DNA of 64,000 nt from Klebsormidium nitens. Lineage: Eukaryota > Streptophyta > Klebsormidiophyceae > Klebsormidiales > Klebsormidiaceae. The stretch spans positions 1-64,000 of the forward strand of contig DF237116.1 of NCBI GenBank assembly GCA_000708835.1, read 5' to 3'. Shown one piece after another: positions 54,403 through 64,000 of this stretch. The notes beneath the pieces were generated by a model, which was given only the letters and a program-made list of their open reading frames with translations, made no database searches and was not told the DNA's origin. The position numbers and the translations under genes are program-made. Every line of letters starts with the position of its first letter. Position 1 is the stretch's first letter.

Positions 54403-57400
54403 AGACCTAAATTTTGTGACGGAAGGGCTATATCTCCATACCAAGTCGATAGAAAGTCAGTGTCATGCGTCTATTTTGTATGTTACGTCATGTGTTGAGG
54501 GAGTGTGATGAGTGCGCGTTGATTGATTGAGGCGCCATCCGGCAGACAAGTGCTGCATGCGGAGATACTGATACTGTGTTGGAAAGGGACTGTCGGGAGA
54601 GCTCCGTCCCGAGCGGGAGGGCCCGGTTTGTGATGTCTCGTATTTGATCTTTAAGCCACCAGAACCACGAATTGAGAGTCCGTTCGCTGTGGCAAGTTTG
54701 ACATAGAAAAACGTTTAAGAAGCGAAGTAGTGACCCACTTCGTCAATCATAGTTGCTGATAGGGAAAATGCGGTCGACGGTATACAGTGACTTCAAAGGT
54801 TTCTGCATTGTTGGATCCAAGTTTTGCAAGTGTCCCGGCGGCGGTGGGATCGATATAATGCCAGGCCCACTGCATGCTGACAAATGACTTGCTATGGCTC
54901 GCGACGGCAGCGCGGGCCATGAATGTTTGAGCCCGGCACGGAGTGCCGTGCGTAACCGACGGTGAATTGATGTTCGTATGGTTTGGCTCAACTTTAGCAT
55001 GCCTGGCAGCCTGGTGCCGCGGCCACTGTCTGGCAGCGAGCGGGCCTGGATTCAGCTGGCCGACGAGCGGAGTCCGCGCTTCGAACATCACCAGTCATGG
55101 CATTCTGCATTGCTTGGCTTCCAGTGCATCACCGATTGAATTAACGTATCTGCGCTCGTTTCTAGTAGCCTGTGTTGTGTAAGCTAAAACCCAGATCCAA
55201 GCATGTTTGTTTGGCGCGGCGGCCTGCATGTACGTGCATGCAATACGATGCGTTGCGCCTGTGTTAATGACAATAAGAAAGTAGGAATCAAATACGGGTG
55301 TTTGGCATGTTGGATGAGTCTCGATCATGCATGCACATGCAGTGGCACTGAGTCCTGATATTATGTAGCTAGGATATCACATGTGCAGCGCATATCATTA
55401 TATACGATCGATCCTTGAGGAAGTCGAGGGCCTCATCATTCATTGCCAGTTGGACGTGTCGAATAAAAGCGCGCAAAAAATTAGACCTTCGAAGGTGGTT
55501 CTTAACGGTTCAAGCTGTCAAGCTGGATATATACCATATTAAGAGCTATTCAATTACATGCTGGCATGAAAGATCTTGTAACTGATGTTGGCAACATATC
55601 TTCAAATACGTCGGACGGGCCCAGGCTCGTCACATTGGCATGCTGGTTAAACTTGACTAGAATTCACAGAGTGACTGCTTATGCATGATCGAAAGACAAG
55701 AAAGCAGCCTGTCACCGGGGCGGCTAAGTTCTGTTACCATCGGAGACCCGGCCGGCGTCTCACCGCGCGGCCCGGCCGACACTGGACAAATTCCAAGTTT
55801 ACGGTGCGGTCTCATCTGTATGAAACCGATCGGGGTTTCTCCCGCGAGCGTATGTAAGGGCCGCTAGATTTTGTTTGTCTTCATCTACGATGGTCACGAA
55901 GGATCGTGCCTAGCTAGTCTCAAGAAGACCTCCTACCACCTTTTTAGCTGTCTCGAGTCGTGTACTAGGATCCAGTCATATAGCCCAGCTTTACGTCATG
56001 TCTTTCACGACTCTTTTCCGTGAAAGAGACGTTTAACCAGGCTCGCTAGTAAGAGTCAACCATAACTGCTTGTTCCGTGGTCCCATATACGTTATGGTAC
56101 CGTCCCATAACGTATACTAATGGGAAGTCGGCGGTCCCATACGGAACTTACACGAACGTACTGACGAACTAGAGTAATCCTGTACATCAAGGCTGCTGTT
56201 GTCCAGCTGGTGCCGCTTCAGTTTAGCAGAAGGTATAGCATCCGGCCATGAAGTTGTGTAACCAGATCTGCCAAGCATAAGTAAGAATTTCGGATCTCTG
56301 AATTGCTTAAGAGCCAAATGTTTCTTGATGCAAGTCCTGGCTTTTAAGGACTGATATGTCAAACTCGGAAGCGGGCGCATTATGAAAGGTCCTAGTAACC
56401 AACAGTACATGGACGAATGAGACAGCTATAGTAGTTGTGGCGTTCGAAGCGATTCATCCTAAAGCAAGAATTTTGTTCAAAGCTGTTTCTGCCCGCCGTC
56501 ACGCCATACTTTCCTCGAGGATGATCATCTTCATGAACGTACGTCTTTCTTGAGACGCTGATCCGCAAGGGGATTGGTCCAGATACCGAGAGAACATACT
56601 TTGATAAGAAGTTACGTTTCATCTTGTTCATCGAAGCTCATTGAACGTTGGCAAAACTTTGATATGCAACGAAGGGGGGAGAACTTCATGTAACCATTGA
56701 GCCCTTGCTCCCTTCCTTCTTCTTCTCCAACCTTCAGTTCCTCTTAAGTGCTCAATCGTTGAGGTTTTCCCCGTTTGCCCGGATGCACTGCAGAACAATC
56801 AAGCTACTTTCTAACATTGTACCATCGATATGCACGTGTTTCAATCATCCCAGAACCAGCTCATTCTGTGCCAGCAGATTTGTTTACAGCCTTGAATCAA
56901 CGATGTATCTCTCAACAGTACTCAGCTTCAACCTCATGAGCCAAATCAGGCCACTTCCCAATCTTTGCGCATGGTTTTGATCAGACTTTTCAGAGGTTCC
57001 GAAAGAGTGGCTGGACAGTCCACAAAACCGGCTGCCTGAGTCCACAAAGATCTGTTGCGCAGAACCGGTTGCATGCTCGAGACTTGTGTCGGAACTGGGC
57101 TGTTATTCTGTCGAAAATTCTAGAAAGTCTATTCTCTCTCCAAGCAGAAGTCACCAACAAAACATCTGTTGAGCAATTGATTCTGTTCAATGTTTCACCC
57201 TCCTCGCAGCAGCCTTGATCCGCAAAAGGAGACTTCAAAGGCCTCTGTCGAGTTGTTGACGCGATTGAAGGCAAAGTACTGAAAGGCCCTTGATTCGCCA
57301 TAGAGCCTGAATGAGCATGACGAACAAAACTGTTCAGAAACAGAGTGTCAAAAGCTCAACTCACCAACAGATCAGCCACTCGTCATGGCAGGTGCGCAAA

Positions 57401-57588
57401 ACAAGTCTTTTGAAGGTTCCTACCCAGTGGTTGACCTAAGCAAAGGCAACGTACTGAAATGCTCCTGCATCGCCGTAGAATCCGAAAGAGTACCGCAGTA
57501 AACAAAACTGAAAAGAAAACAGAGTGTCAAACTGAGCTCAACTCACCGACAAACCCACTCGTCATCAGCCCCCGCCCGGTTCCATCTT
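54403..57588. other. Intergenic region between POR and the small membrane-protein gene
   Basis: It begins with the probable POR 3' UTR. The body holds CATGCATG-type palindromic words (55200-55400) and two fold-back hairpins near 56000-56150, and no recognisable exon. At the right end, 57265-57380 recurs at 57440-57560 (ACAAAACTG, CAGAGTGTCAAA, GCTCAACTCACC, CCACTCGTCAT), about 178 bp apart. Confidence 0.5.
55998..56148. repeat. Two adjacent fold-back hairpins
   Basis: The first hairpin is GTCTTTCACG / CGTGAAAGAGAC (55998-56029). The second, 56081-56125, pairs TCCCAT.ATACGTTATGG with CCATAACGTAT....ATGGGA, and is enclosed by GTTCCGT (about 56072) and ACGGAAC (about 56141). The second could be a minute inverted-repeat element. 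Confidence 0.75.
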
Positions 57589-57876
57589 TCACACCTTATG
57601 CATGACATGCATCTGGGGCTTCGGAGGCGCCGGCACCAAGAAGCTTTCTCCCGCAGGGATGCAGCAGAACCAGTGGCGGGTTTGGTTAACCCGCACAAAC
57701 CCGTTGCCCTCGTCCTGGCGGTCAACGTCAACGCGCCAGCTGCACGTCAGCAGCCGGAAGATCCCGTTGATGACGCCACACGCGAGCATGACGGGCAAGC
57801 AGGGGAGCACGATCAGGAACACGCGGCAGCAGTCGCAGCCTAGTCCGAAGCATCCGACGTCCTTGCGGGCGTCCAT
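57589..57876 (-). CDS. Small Cys-rich one-pass membrane protein, 95 aa
   Basis: The frame opens at the ATG at 57876 (MDARKDVGCFGLGCDCC) and stops at 57589-57591. A hydrophobic segment, VFLIVLPCLPVMLACGVING (about residues 19-40), is the only membrane span. It is preceded by closely spaced cysteines and followed by a charged, probably cytosolic part (WRVDVDRQDEGNGFVRVNQT) with a Trp-Phe-Cys-Cys patch. The coding bias (GC-rich third positions) supports a real gene, but I recognise no family. A strong donor (GTGAGT in transcript sense) about 45 bases past the stop, with duplicated copies beyond it, suggests a spliced 3' UTR, or alternatively that the last codons are mis-modelled. Confidence 0.5.
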   Translation of the reverse strand: MDARKDVGCFGLGCDCCRVFLIVLPCLPVMLACGVINGIFRLLTCSWRVDVDRQDEGNGFVRVNQTRHWFCCIPAGESFLVPAPPKPQMHVMHKV

Positions 57877-58737
57877 TTGCGGCGGCAATTAAGGAGCTTA
57901 TAAGCTGCCGATCAGGCGCCTCCTGGAGCGGTAGATAAGGCCCCAGTGGAGAATGCTAGCGCTGCCAAGTTCGAGGCTTCAACCTGGCAGCCAAGTTCAA
58001 GCTTCAACCTAAGCTAGTGAAGCGACGTGAAGAGTCTGCCAAAGTCCAGTGCCGAGTCGAGTCTGCTCGGCGCTGCAAAGATATTCAGATTATTCCGGGC
58101 CTGCTTTAGAAACGTCACGCCCAAAAAAGTTGAGCCCTTCACTCCCCTACTCAGAGCCCGCTGTCCCTTGGGTACGTGTGTTAAGACTGTAGAACCATCT
58201 CTGTGCCGCGCGGTGTGACTTCAGCACGGACTATAAAGCAGCCAAAGCTAGACTCACATGATAAGTGCCGCAATCAATCAATCAGCATGTGAATCTTCTC
58301 GTTTATTCGGCATTACCAGTAGATTTTCCATTCTGTCCTCCTGTCCTCCTCATGCGTCAGTAAGCTGCATGTATTGTGCAGAAGAAATATTAGTGTGAGA
58401 GAAAGGGAGGTGATTTGACAAGAGAGAGGGATTACAGCCCTCCCTCTATCGCCTACGTTTCCTTACTCAGGTTCCGCGTTAAGATTTGAAGGGGGATTGC
58501 TCACTCCGAGCGTCAGGCCAGTGTAACAGGAACCTCGGCGCTCATGATAGGGTGATCCCTCGCAACTGCAGGCCGCCACGGGGCAACTTGCAAGTTGCAA
58601 GCCAGCTTTCAAAATTCAAGGTGCATGGTGACATTGGAATTTAATGAGCACACTTCTGCAGCATGATTGATGCATGATTGCTGATTGCATTGCTGGCAGC
58701 TAAAAACTGTTGTCGCTTGGCAATCAGGTATTATAGA
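57877..58737. other. Intergenic region upstream of the small membrane-protein gene
   Basis: This region should hold the promoter of the minus-strand small gene. Short repeats around 57955-58010 (AAGTTCGAGGCTTCAACCT and CAAGTTCAAGCTTCAACCT) are the only structure noted. No exon was recognised. Confidence 0.4.
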
Positions 58738-58971
58738 GCTTCTCGTCAGTGCTTGCCACCAACTTTCACCGGTGCCGGCTGTCTACCGGCCCTCCTACAT
58801 TTCTACCGGCTGGCAACACGGACTAAAGCACCGGGCGCCGGTTTTGCCTAGGCCCCCAACATCTTTTGCCGGCTGTCCAGCCGGTGGGGTGCCTTCGGCA
58901 CCGGTGCATCTGTCATTTCTGCCGGCCAGGTCCAGATTGAACACCGGTTCGTGGCAAGCACTGCTTCTCGT
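58738..58971. mobile_element. 216-bp inverted-repeat element with exact 9-bp target duplication (Mutator-like MITE)
   Basis: GCTTCTCGT at 58738-58746 is repeated exactly at 58963-58971. Between them the element starts CAGTGCTTGCCACC and ends with the inverse GTGGCAAGCACT, with CACCGGTG / ACACCGGTTC further in. The interior is rich in TACCGGC and GCCGGC words. The 9-bp duplication is typical of Mutator-like transposition. The element has no coding capacity. Confidence 0.85.
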
Positions 58972-61204
58972 GAGTCGTCACATGTCATATCCGCGGGCGT
59001 TCAACGAAATTCCATCGACGGTTTTTATTGTTCCTAGGGTGACGTCTTCCGGATTTGAGTCCGTTGATAAATCACTTGCGCGTGTCCGATCGACGGTTGG
59101 TTGTCGGATGAGCTCAGCGGACCCGCGTCGGAAAGACGGTTAAACTCGACACAGACTACACAGGCTATTAACAGCTTGGTAGTGCAAACTTGTTCTAACG
59201 TTCGGACACGCATGAGAGCAGGAGCCTATGAGATGACAAAATCGTTGAGGATTGAAAATACATCCGAGCCATCAGTGTGATGAAATTTTGTCCTGTCTCT
59301 CGTTTTAGAGGTACGAGAAAACCCTTAGTCCGCATTCTGACCCCTGACAACTTCAATTAAATCCGGCCACTAGTAATCAAGTTAGCATGATAGCATGATT
59401 GCATGCAATGGGAGCATGTGGAGACAATGGTTGACGTATACTAGGTACTGAACGAGTTCCCCGCACTGAGGAACTAAGAGATGATGATCGACGATCTGAG
59501 CCATTGACTAATTCGGACTTTGCAACGTAGTGGAATCGAAGGAAGGCTAAGAATATAAGGATGCTACTACCGTAGCTAGGTAAGCAGGCTGGATGGCTTT
59601 TTCGGTCTTGGCCGTCCACGGCTTCAAGTTCATCGTCAAGGCTATATATAAATTCCTTCAAAGCTACTCTTCCATGCATTTTGTCCACTTTTCGGTCATC
59701 CGTTTTCTGGCCCTAGATTAACCGGGATCTGGCATCGGCAAGCTAGTGCGACGTTTCGGGGCCAATAATCTGGCATTTGGCCCAAACATTTATGGGAACA
59801 TAACAATGATCTCGAAGTTTTCAATTTTCCAAAAGATCGATATGATGGAAGAGGTTGGTATCCAAACTCACATCCTTGCATGGTAAACAGCTAGCTAGGT
59901 TTTTTATGTTCAATATGAGTGCCTTGATGTGTGGAACATGGCATTCTCAGACTCTGGAATTGAAACTTTGACTCATTTACGGCTTGAGATTCAAATACCC
60001 GAACCCCCGGGAATGCCACGCTGCCCGGGCCAGATCATTTTAGTTCGGCAATAACCGTAGAACTTGAATGGTTGAATCTAGCTGCAGCACAAGCTCATGG
60101 CCTGGCGGCACCTTGGCAAATGCTCTCAAACAAGATATTTTTTGAATCCGGCCAGCAAACTCGATCAGCCGAGCTCGACAACCAGTAAAGAAGTCAAAAC
60201 TGTTTATCGTCACTACGTTCATAAGATTAGTACCTTAGCAAGCTAGTTTGTGCGCGTGCTCGCAGAAAAGATAAATCTGGCTAAGCTTCACATTGTCTGA
60301 GTATACTTGAACGTAATTCCTTCTGAGTCAACTCCATAACAATAAACATAAATTGCTCATGTCTGTTGCACACAGTTTTTCCCGAACCCGGCCAGCCATG
60401 CGCGCGCGCAGGCGTGCCTAAGGCCCATGGCCGTGCCCTAAAATGTCTACGACAAAGACGCAGCGTGTAGAAAAACTAGCCTAAGCGGGCGCGAAGCAAC
60501 AATTAATCCCCCGTTCCTTGTCGATGTGGCTGCACATCTGACATCATCACGTACCGTCGTGACAAGCCGCTGCAGAAAGAACTTTCTCCGCTGCGCTACT
60601 CGTCAAACCTAGTTACAAAATTGGACATGCACGTGGAGCCACGCGAACAGTAAACAATTGGCGCATGTTAGCACCTGTCCCGCGCCTTCCGGTGATGACG
60701 AGTTCCGCGGTCATTCCGGCGCACCATGCAAGGTTCGCTTTGACGGATAGATTCCGGCGGCTGGCTGGCCCCCATGTCAATGACTGAGCACGAAGTCGAT
60801 TGCGCTGATGTAACCCGGGTTCAAGTGGTCGGTTATCTGCACGGGAAGAAACGACGCCGACATGAGAGCCACTTGAAGACATCACAGGAAAGTGACGTAA
60901 GGATCAAGCGGTCAACGAAAGCTCCTCTCAACCGTTTGCAATTGTTGGATATCGCAAACAGGAGTCTTTGGTAGGACGCTCCACGTCGGCGCAAAATGAA
61001 CCGAAGGAAGCCCGCACTAACGTCAGACGAGGCGACAGCTTGAGATGGGTCTGTAATCTAGCCGATTTGATTTTAACATATCATTCCCGCCCCGCGCCCC
61101 CGGCTGTTCAAATTGCCTCGGGATCCGATGAGAGAGTACCCCTTGCGCTTACAACATGTCTTGATGTCCTTAAGAAGCAGTGTCTCAACGATATGTCATA
61201 TCAA
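58972..61204. other. Intergenic region left of the lipase gene
   Basis: No exon with recognisable homology on either strand. The terminal exon(s) and 3' UTR of the minus-strand lipase gene may lie in the right-hand part, but I could not place them. Confidence 0.4.
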
Positions 61205-61326
61205 AGGGCTATGTATTAGAAGGCTCATTGCCTGGGACGGGTGGGTTAGTTTGGGGGTTTAGGATGGGTGAGATTTTTCATAGGACAGGGTTCGAAGTGT
61301 TGAGGAGTTCCTTTACAATACATGGC
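61205..61326. mobile_element. Fold-back element D (core family), partial
   Basis: CCTGGGACGGGTGGGTTAGT then TTGGGGGTTTAGGATGGGTG (61231-61270) matches the left part of the shared core. The GGTGCGGAGCGGGT part is missing. Arms: GGCTATGTATTAGAAGGCTC (from 61206) against the reverse complement of GAGTTCCTTTACAATACATGGC (61304-61326). Confidence 0.6.
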
Positions 61327-61468
61327 TCTTCGAGAGTCATCTTTCTACCCAGAGAAGCACTACGGCCTTCCAACTTCAACGACCGAAGGCGACATAAAGA
61401 CGGGAGGCTAGGAATTAGCTAGGAGGAAGTAGTCGGTAATCCGACGGTGCAAGATGAGGGCGACTCAC

Positions 61469-63445
61469 GCTGCCCGTGTAGTATAGTGGGCGGTCGCCGC
61501 TCTTTGCTTGGACGTATCCGGTTATGCTGTCCCGGGCGAAGAAGATCGTCCCGTTGGCTAGACAGGTTTGCAAATACCTGCGGGCAATGTTGACTTGGAG
61601 AATGACTGTCCGGACATGGCAAATGGGTTGAGAATTCACTCCGCATTGCCCTTTTACTTGTGAAAGAAGGAGGGGTTGCGTAGGCTTTGCAGATACCTGC
61701 GGGCAGATTTGACTCAGGGCTGTCCAGACATGGAAACTGGTCCTGCACTCATTTCGCATACCCCTTTCACTTTTAAAGAAAAAGAGCTGGCTAGCTTTCC
61801 AACAAAGACGTCAGGAATGGTAGAAGCTCATCAGATCAACGATTAGGCCAGAGGGGGCGTAATTACACCTCAAAGTTTAACGAACTAAAAACACCAAACA
61901 GAATATAAACCAGGGTTTCAGCCGATCACCCCTGCGCTCGGTGGGTACCGACGGTACCGTTTCCTGCTGATCTACCAACCGGAACCTTCTCCCCCATCTC
62001 TTAACCCTGTGTTCTTGACCATCTTTTCCACTCTATCCCGACCCCAGTCAATAGCAGGGAGCCTCTTCCAACTTTCTTTCGAACCCACTTTGCTCAATAC
62101 GAGGAGAAAGCTGTTTGTAAGGTTAATAACCATGTAAGAACCATGGTTAAGAATCAATGTCAAATATCGGGGTTAAGCATGAGGGTTTCAACTAACCCAA
62201 TTGAAGCTCCGTGAGGATTGACAGTACCGCGTCCTGGTTATTTAACATCCGGTATCTCCCCCATTTCGTAACTCCGATCTGACCCCCTTTTCCAGACACT
62301 TTTTCGAGTCAATTCCGTAACATATAAAAGCCTGTTTGCAAGGTTAAGAATCAGGTTTCAGCTCACCCTTGAAGCGCGGTGGGGATTGACGGTACCACGT
62401 CCTGGTTGTTTACCATCCGGTACCTTCGCCCAAGCGCGATCCGGCCGTCGAAGAAGCCGACGAAGGCCGGGTTGCCGACACGTGGCGCGCCCGCGTTGAT
62501 CATGCTGACGTCAGCCTGCGCGCGCGCGCGGACGGAGCAGGTGTTTGACAAAATGCTTTTTCAATGACCACCAAAACCTGGTTTGAGAAGACATCCAAGA
62601 CAACACCATATCCTAGCCTTGCTTACACGACTTTGACAAGGAGCCTTTGCCATGCTCAGTCTAGGAGACTCAACGAAAAACTTCGAACCGAGCGGCAGCG
62701 AACGCTTGCGTAGTGACTTCTCTTATAGATACTGCTCCCCCAGACTGAGAATACGATATACCACCAGACGCAGTGCTTTCGAGTGGTTAAGCTTTCTTAT
62801 TTTGAAAACATAGGAATCTAGAAAGGACCGAAGACGATAAGCGTGAATGAGCGCAATACCTGTGGGAACTGCTCGCCGGCCCAGATGGCTCCTAACGTCG
62901 CCAGCGCGCCTCCCAAACTGTGACCCGCATTGAAAACCCTGAAGAAGCCACGCGCGCATTTGTGAGAAGGAATTCAGTCTGGCACCATTGATGCTGACGC
63001 ACTTCGACTGTCCGAGTCAGCATGACGACAATCTCGAGCAATGTCTTACACGAGAGGAGTCGAGTCAGGTACGGCAGTTGGACGGTATAGAACGTAGTCA
63101 TCTGAGGTGGAGCTCGCTCAAACTCGAGGTAAATCAGGGTGGATGAAGTGTCAGACTCTTCTCGACTAGTGCAAGCAGCTTTGCTAATCTGCTCCAAGGC
63201 TCCTATTGAGATAGACTCCAGCTTTGTCAACCTGTCGTGAAGTATAAAATTCTTGAACCTTATCAAAATCTATGCAACATTTACACACAGAAAAAGGGCC
63301 CAGCTTACTTTGTGACGCTCTCCAAAGTGGCGTTCGAACCGTGAGCCGCCTGGTACGTGGCGACCATGGACGCGCAGATGTCGGTGGCGGGGTCGCCGCT
63401 CCCACCGGTGACTGCGGAAAACGCGGCTAAGAAACCGGCATGGAC
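61469..63445 (-). CDS. Class 3 lipase (fungal-lipase-like alpha/beta hydrolase), partial
   Basis: This family hydrolyses acyl-glycerol esters. Four consecutive exons are clear on the minus strand: 63445-63309, 62938-62860, 62515-62367, 61577-61469, joined in phase. Motifs in order: VHAGFLAAF (exon before the active site), GHSLGGALATL with the nucleophile serine in GHSLG, then INAGAPRVGNPAF and RYRMVNNQDVVPSIP, which carries the catalytic aspartate NQDVVP. The last seen exon contains FFARDSITGYVQAKSGDRPLYY and ends at a GTGAGT donor, so at least one further exon with the catalytic His should follow; I could not place it. The N-terminal half (lid and substrate side, signal or transit peptide) must lie beyond base 64000, so subcellular location is unknown. 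Introns carry exon-edge copies, and an upstream intron carries a fold-back element. Confidence 0.88.
61690..61760 (-). repeat. Copy of lipase exon acceptor edge
   Basis: The stretch ACCTGCGGGCA, TTGACT, CTGTCC.GACATGG, CTC..CGCATT.CCC just upstream (in transcript order) of the 61577 exon recurs about 120 bp further upstream. It includes the acceptor CCTGCGGGC but not the exon body. Confidence 0.75.
61925..62275 (-). repeat. Two decayed copies of lipase exon donor edge
   Basis: The exon edge at 62367 (plus strand GGGGATTGACGGTACCACGT then CCTGG, followed by CATCCGGTACCTTCGCCC) recurs at about 62210-62265 (GAGGATTGACAGTACCGCGT) and, poorer, at about 61940-61990 (GGTACCGACGGTACCGTTTC). Each is followed by a decayed CCGG.A.CTTC.CCC and the intron tract. 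Confidence 0.9.
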
Positions 63446-63500
63446 CTGCATACACACAAGAAGCCAGTGATGATTTTTCCTAAATAGTACAGACTTGTAT

Positions 63501-63700
63501 ACTGGTAACTCCATTTCAATTAAAAAGCAATTCGCTTAAGATTTTAAGTCCACCGGGTAGTTAAATCAAAACCCTAACCTTAAGATTCACGCGCTCCGCA
63601 CCCGAACCCACCCAAACAACCGTACTAACCCTACCCTAGCCGCCCCTTCTGGGCGCCTATGTTGAGCAGAATGCGTCTAAGTGAGATGCGAGTTATCAGA
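63501..63700. mobile_element. Fold-back element E (core family) in a lipase intron
   Basis: The core at 63591-63650 contains GCGCTCCGCACCCGAACCCA, CTAACCCTACC and GCCGCCCCTTCTGGGCGCC. Arms of about 40 bases (63501-63540 and 63661-63700) pair imperfectly: ACTGGTAACTCC..ATTTCA against TTCTGATAACTCGCATCTCA. These arms are unrelated to those of elements B, C and D. Confidence 0.6.
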
Positions 63701-64000
63701 ATCCGACTCGTAAGAAAGAGCTATGAGTACTTGCGGACTTTCCAGTCTATGTCAGAGCAGACGCGTTCCGATTGTAAGTGCCTACAAAGGCCATGAAAGC
63801 ATTCCGTTGCCAAGGTTTCTCGTTGAATCAAAATGATGCAACCGCAAAAGATGCTGGTGGCAGACAAAGTTAGGAACATCCGAAACCTCAAGCGAGTGCA
63901 AATTCTCGTCAAACCCAGTTGCCTCATGCATTTACTTTGACAGACGGTCCGCTATCCCAATGCTTTAATCGGTTGATCGGACGTCGAGTGTGCGCTCAAA

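Overview
This window looks like nuclear DNA of a green-lineage (streptophyte) organism, probably a charophyte alga. The evidence is a light-dependent protochlorophyllide oxidoreductase with a plastid-type N-terminal extension, a plant-type soluble pyrophosphatase, a root-cap-family secreted protein, and multi-exon genes with canonical GT-AG introns and GC-rich third codon positions. A Klebsormidium-like alga would fit gene density, intron size and base composition, but that is my inference. There are no bacterial operons, CRISPR arrays or rRNA genes.

Layout, left to right: (1) 549-9902 (+) tubby-domain protein, 11 exons, 750 aa. (2) 11350-15283 (-) secreted cupredoxin with an Asn/Thr-rich tail, 6 exons, 289 aa. 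(3) 19241-26458 (+) secreted protein with two YHYH modules, 10 exons, 462 aa. (4) 29746-33434 (-) soluble inorganic pyrophosphatase, 7 exons, 222 aa. (5) 34697-37755 (+) mitochondrial-type IscA (ISCA1-like), 3 exons, 131 aa, divergent from (4). (6) 39881-43310 (+) secreted root-cap/VWD-like protein, 5 exons, 380 aa. (7) 46441-54402 (+) protochlorophyllide oxidoreductase, 7 exons, 414 aa, with a 323-base assembly gap in intron 4. (8) 57589-57876 (-) small Cys-rich one-pass membrane protein. (9) 61469-63445 (-) class 3 lipase, partial, 5' end beyond the window. Exon models were built by hand from homology, splice sites and phase. In every complete multi-exon model the exon lengths sum to an exact multiple of three and every junction keeps frame. 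The genes are functionally unrelated neighbours.

Two structural phenomena stand out. First, introns are full of decaying copies of the adjacent exon edge: each copy carries part of the exon, the splice site and some intron. Copies are usually about 130-180 bp apart and tend to be worse the further they lie from the live exon. They occur on acceptor sides, donor sides or both, on both strands, in at least five of the genes. I call them exon-edge echoes. Second, there is a family of short fold-back elements that share a GC-skewed, telomere-like core (GGTGCGGAGCGGGT ... TTTGGGGGTTAGGGTGGG) but have different inverted-repeat arms in each copy, the reverse of a normal MITE family. One core appears to have been exonised as coding exon 9 of the YHYH gene. 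A separate 216-bp element at 58747-58962 has an exact 9-bp target duplication (Mutator-like).
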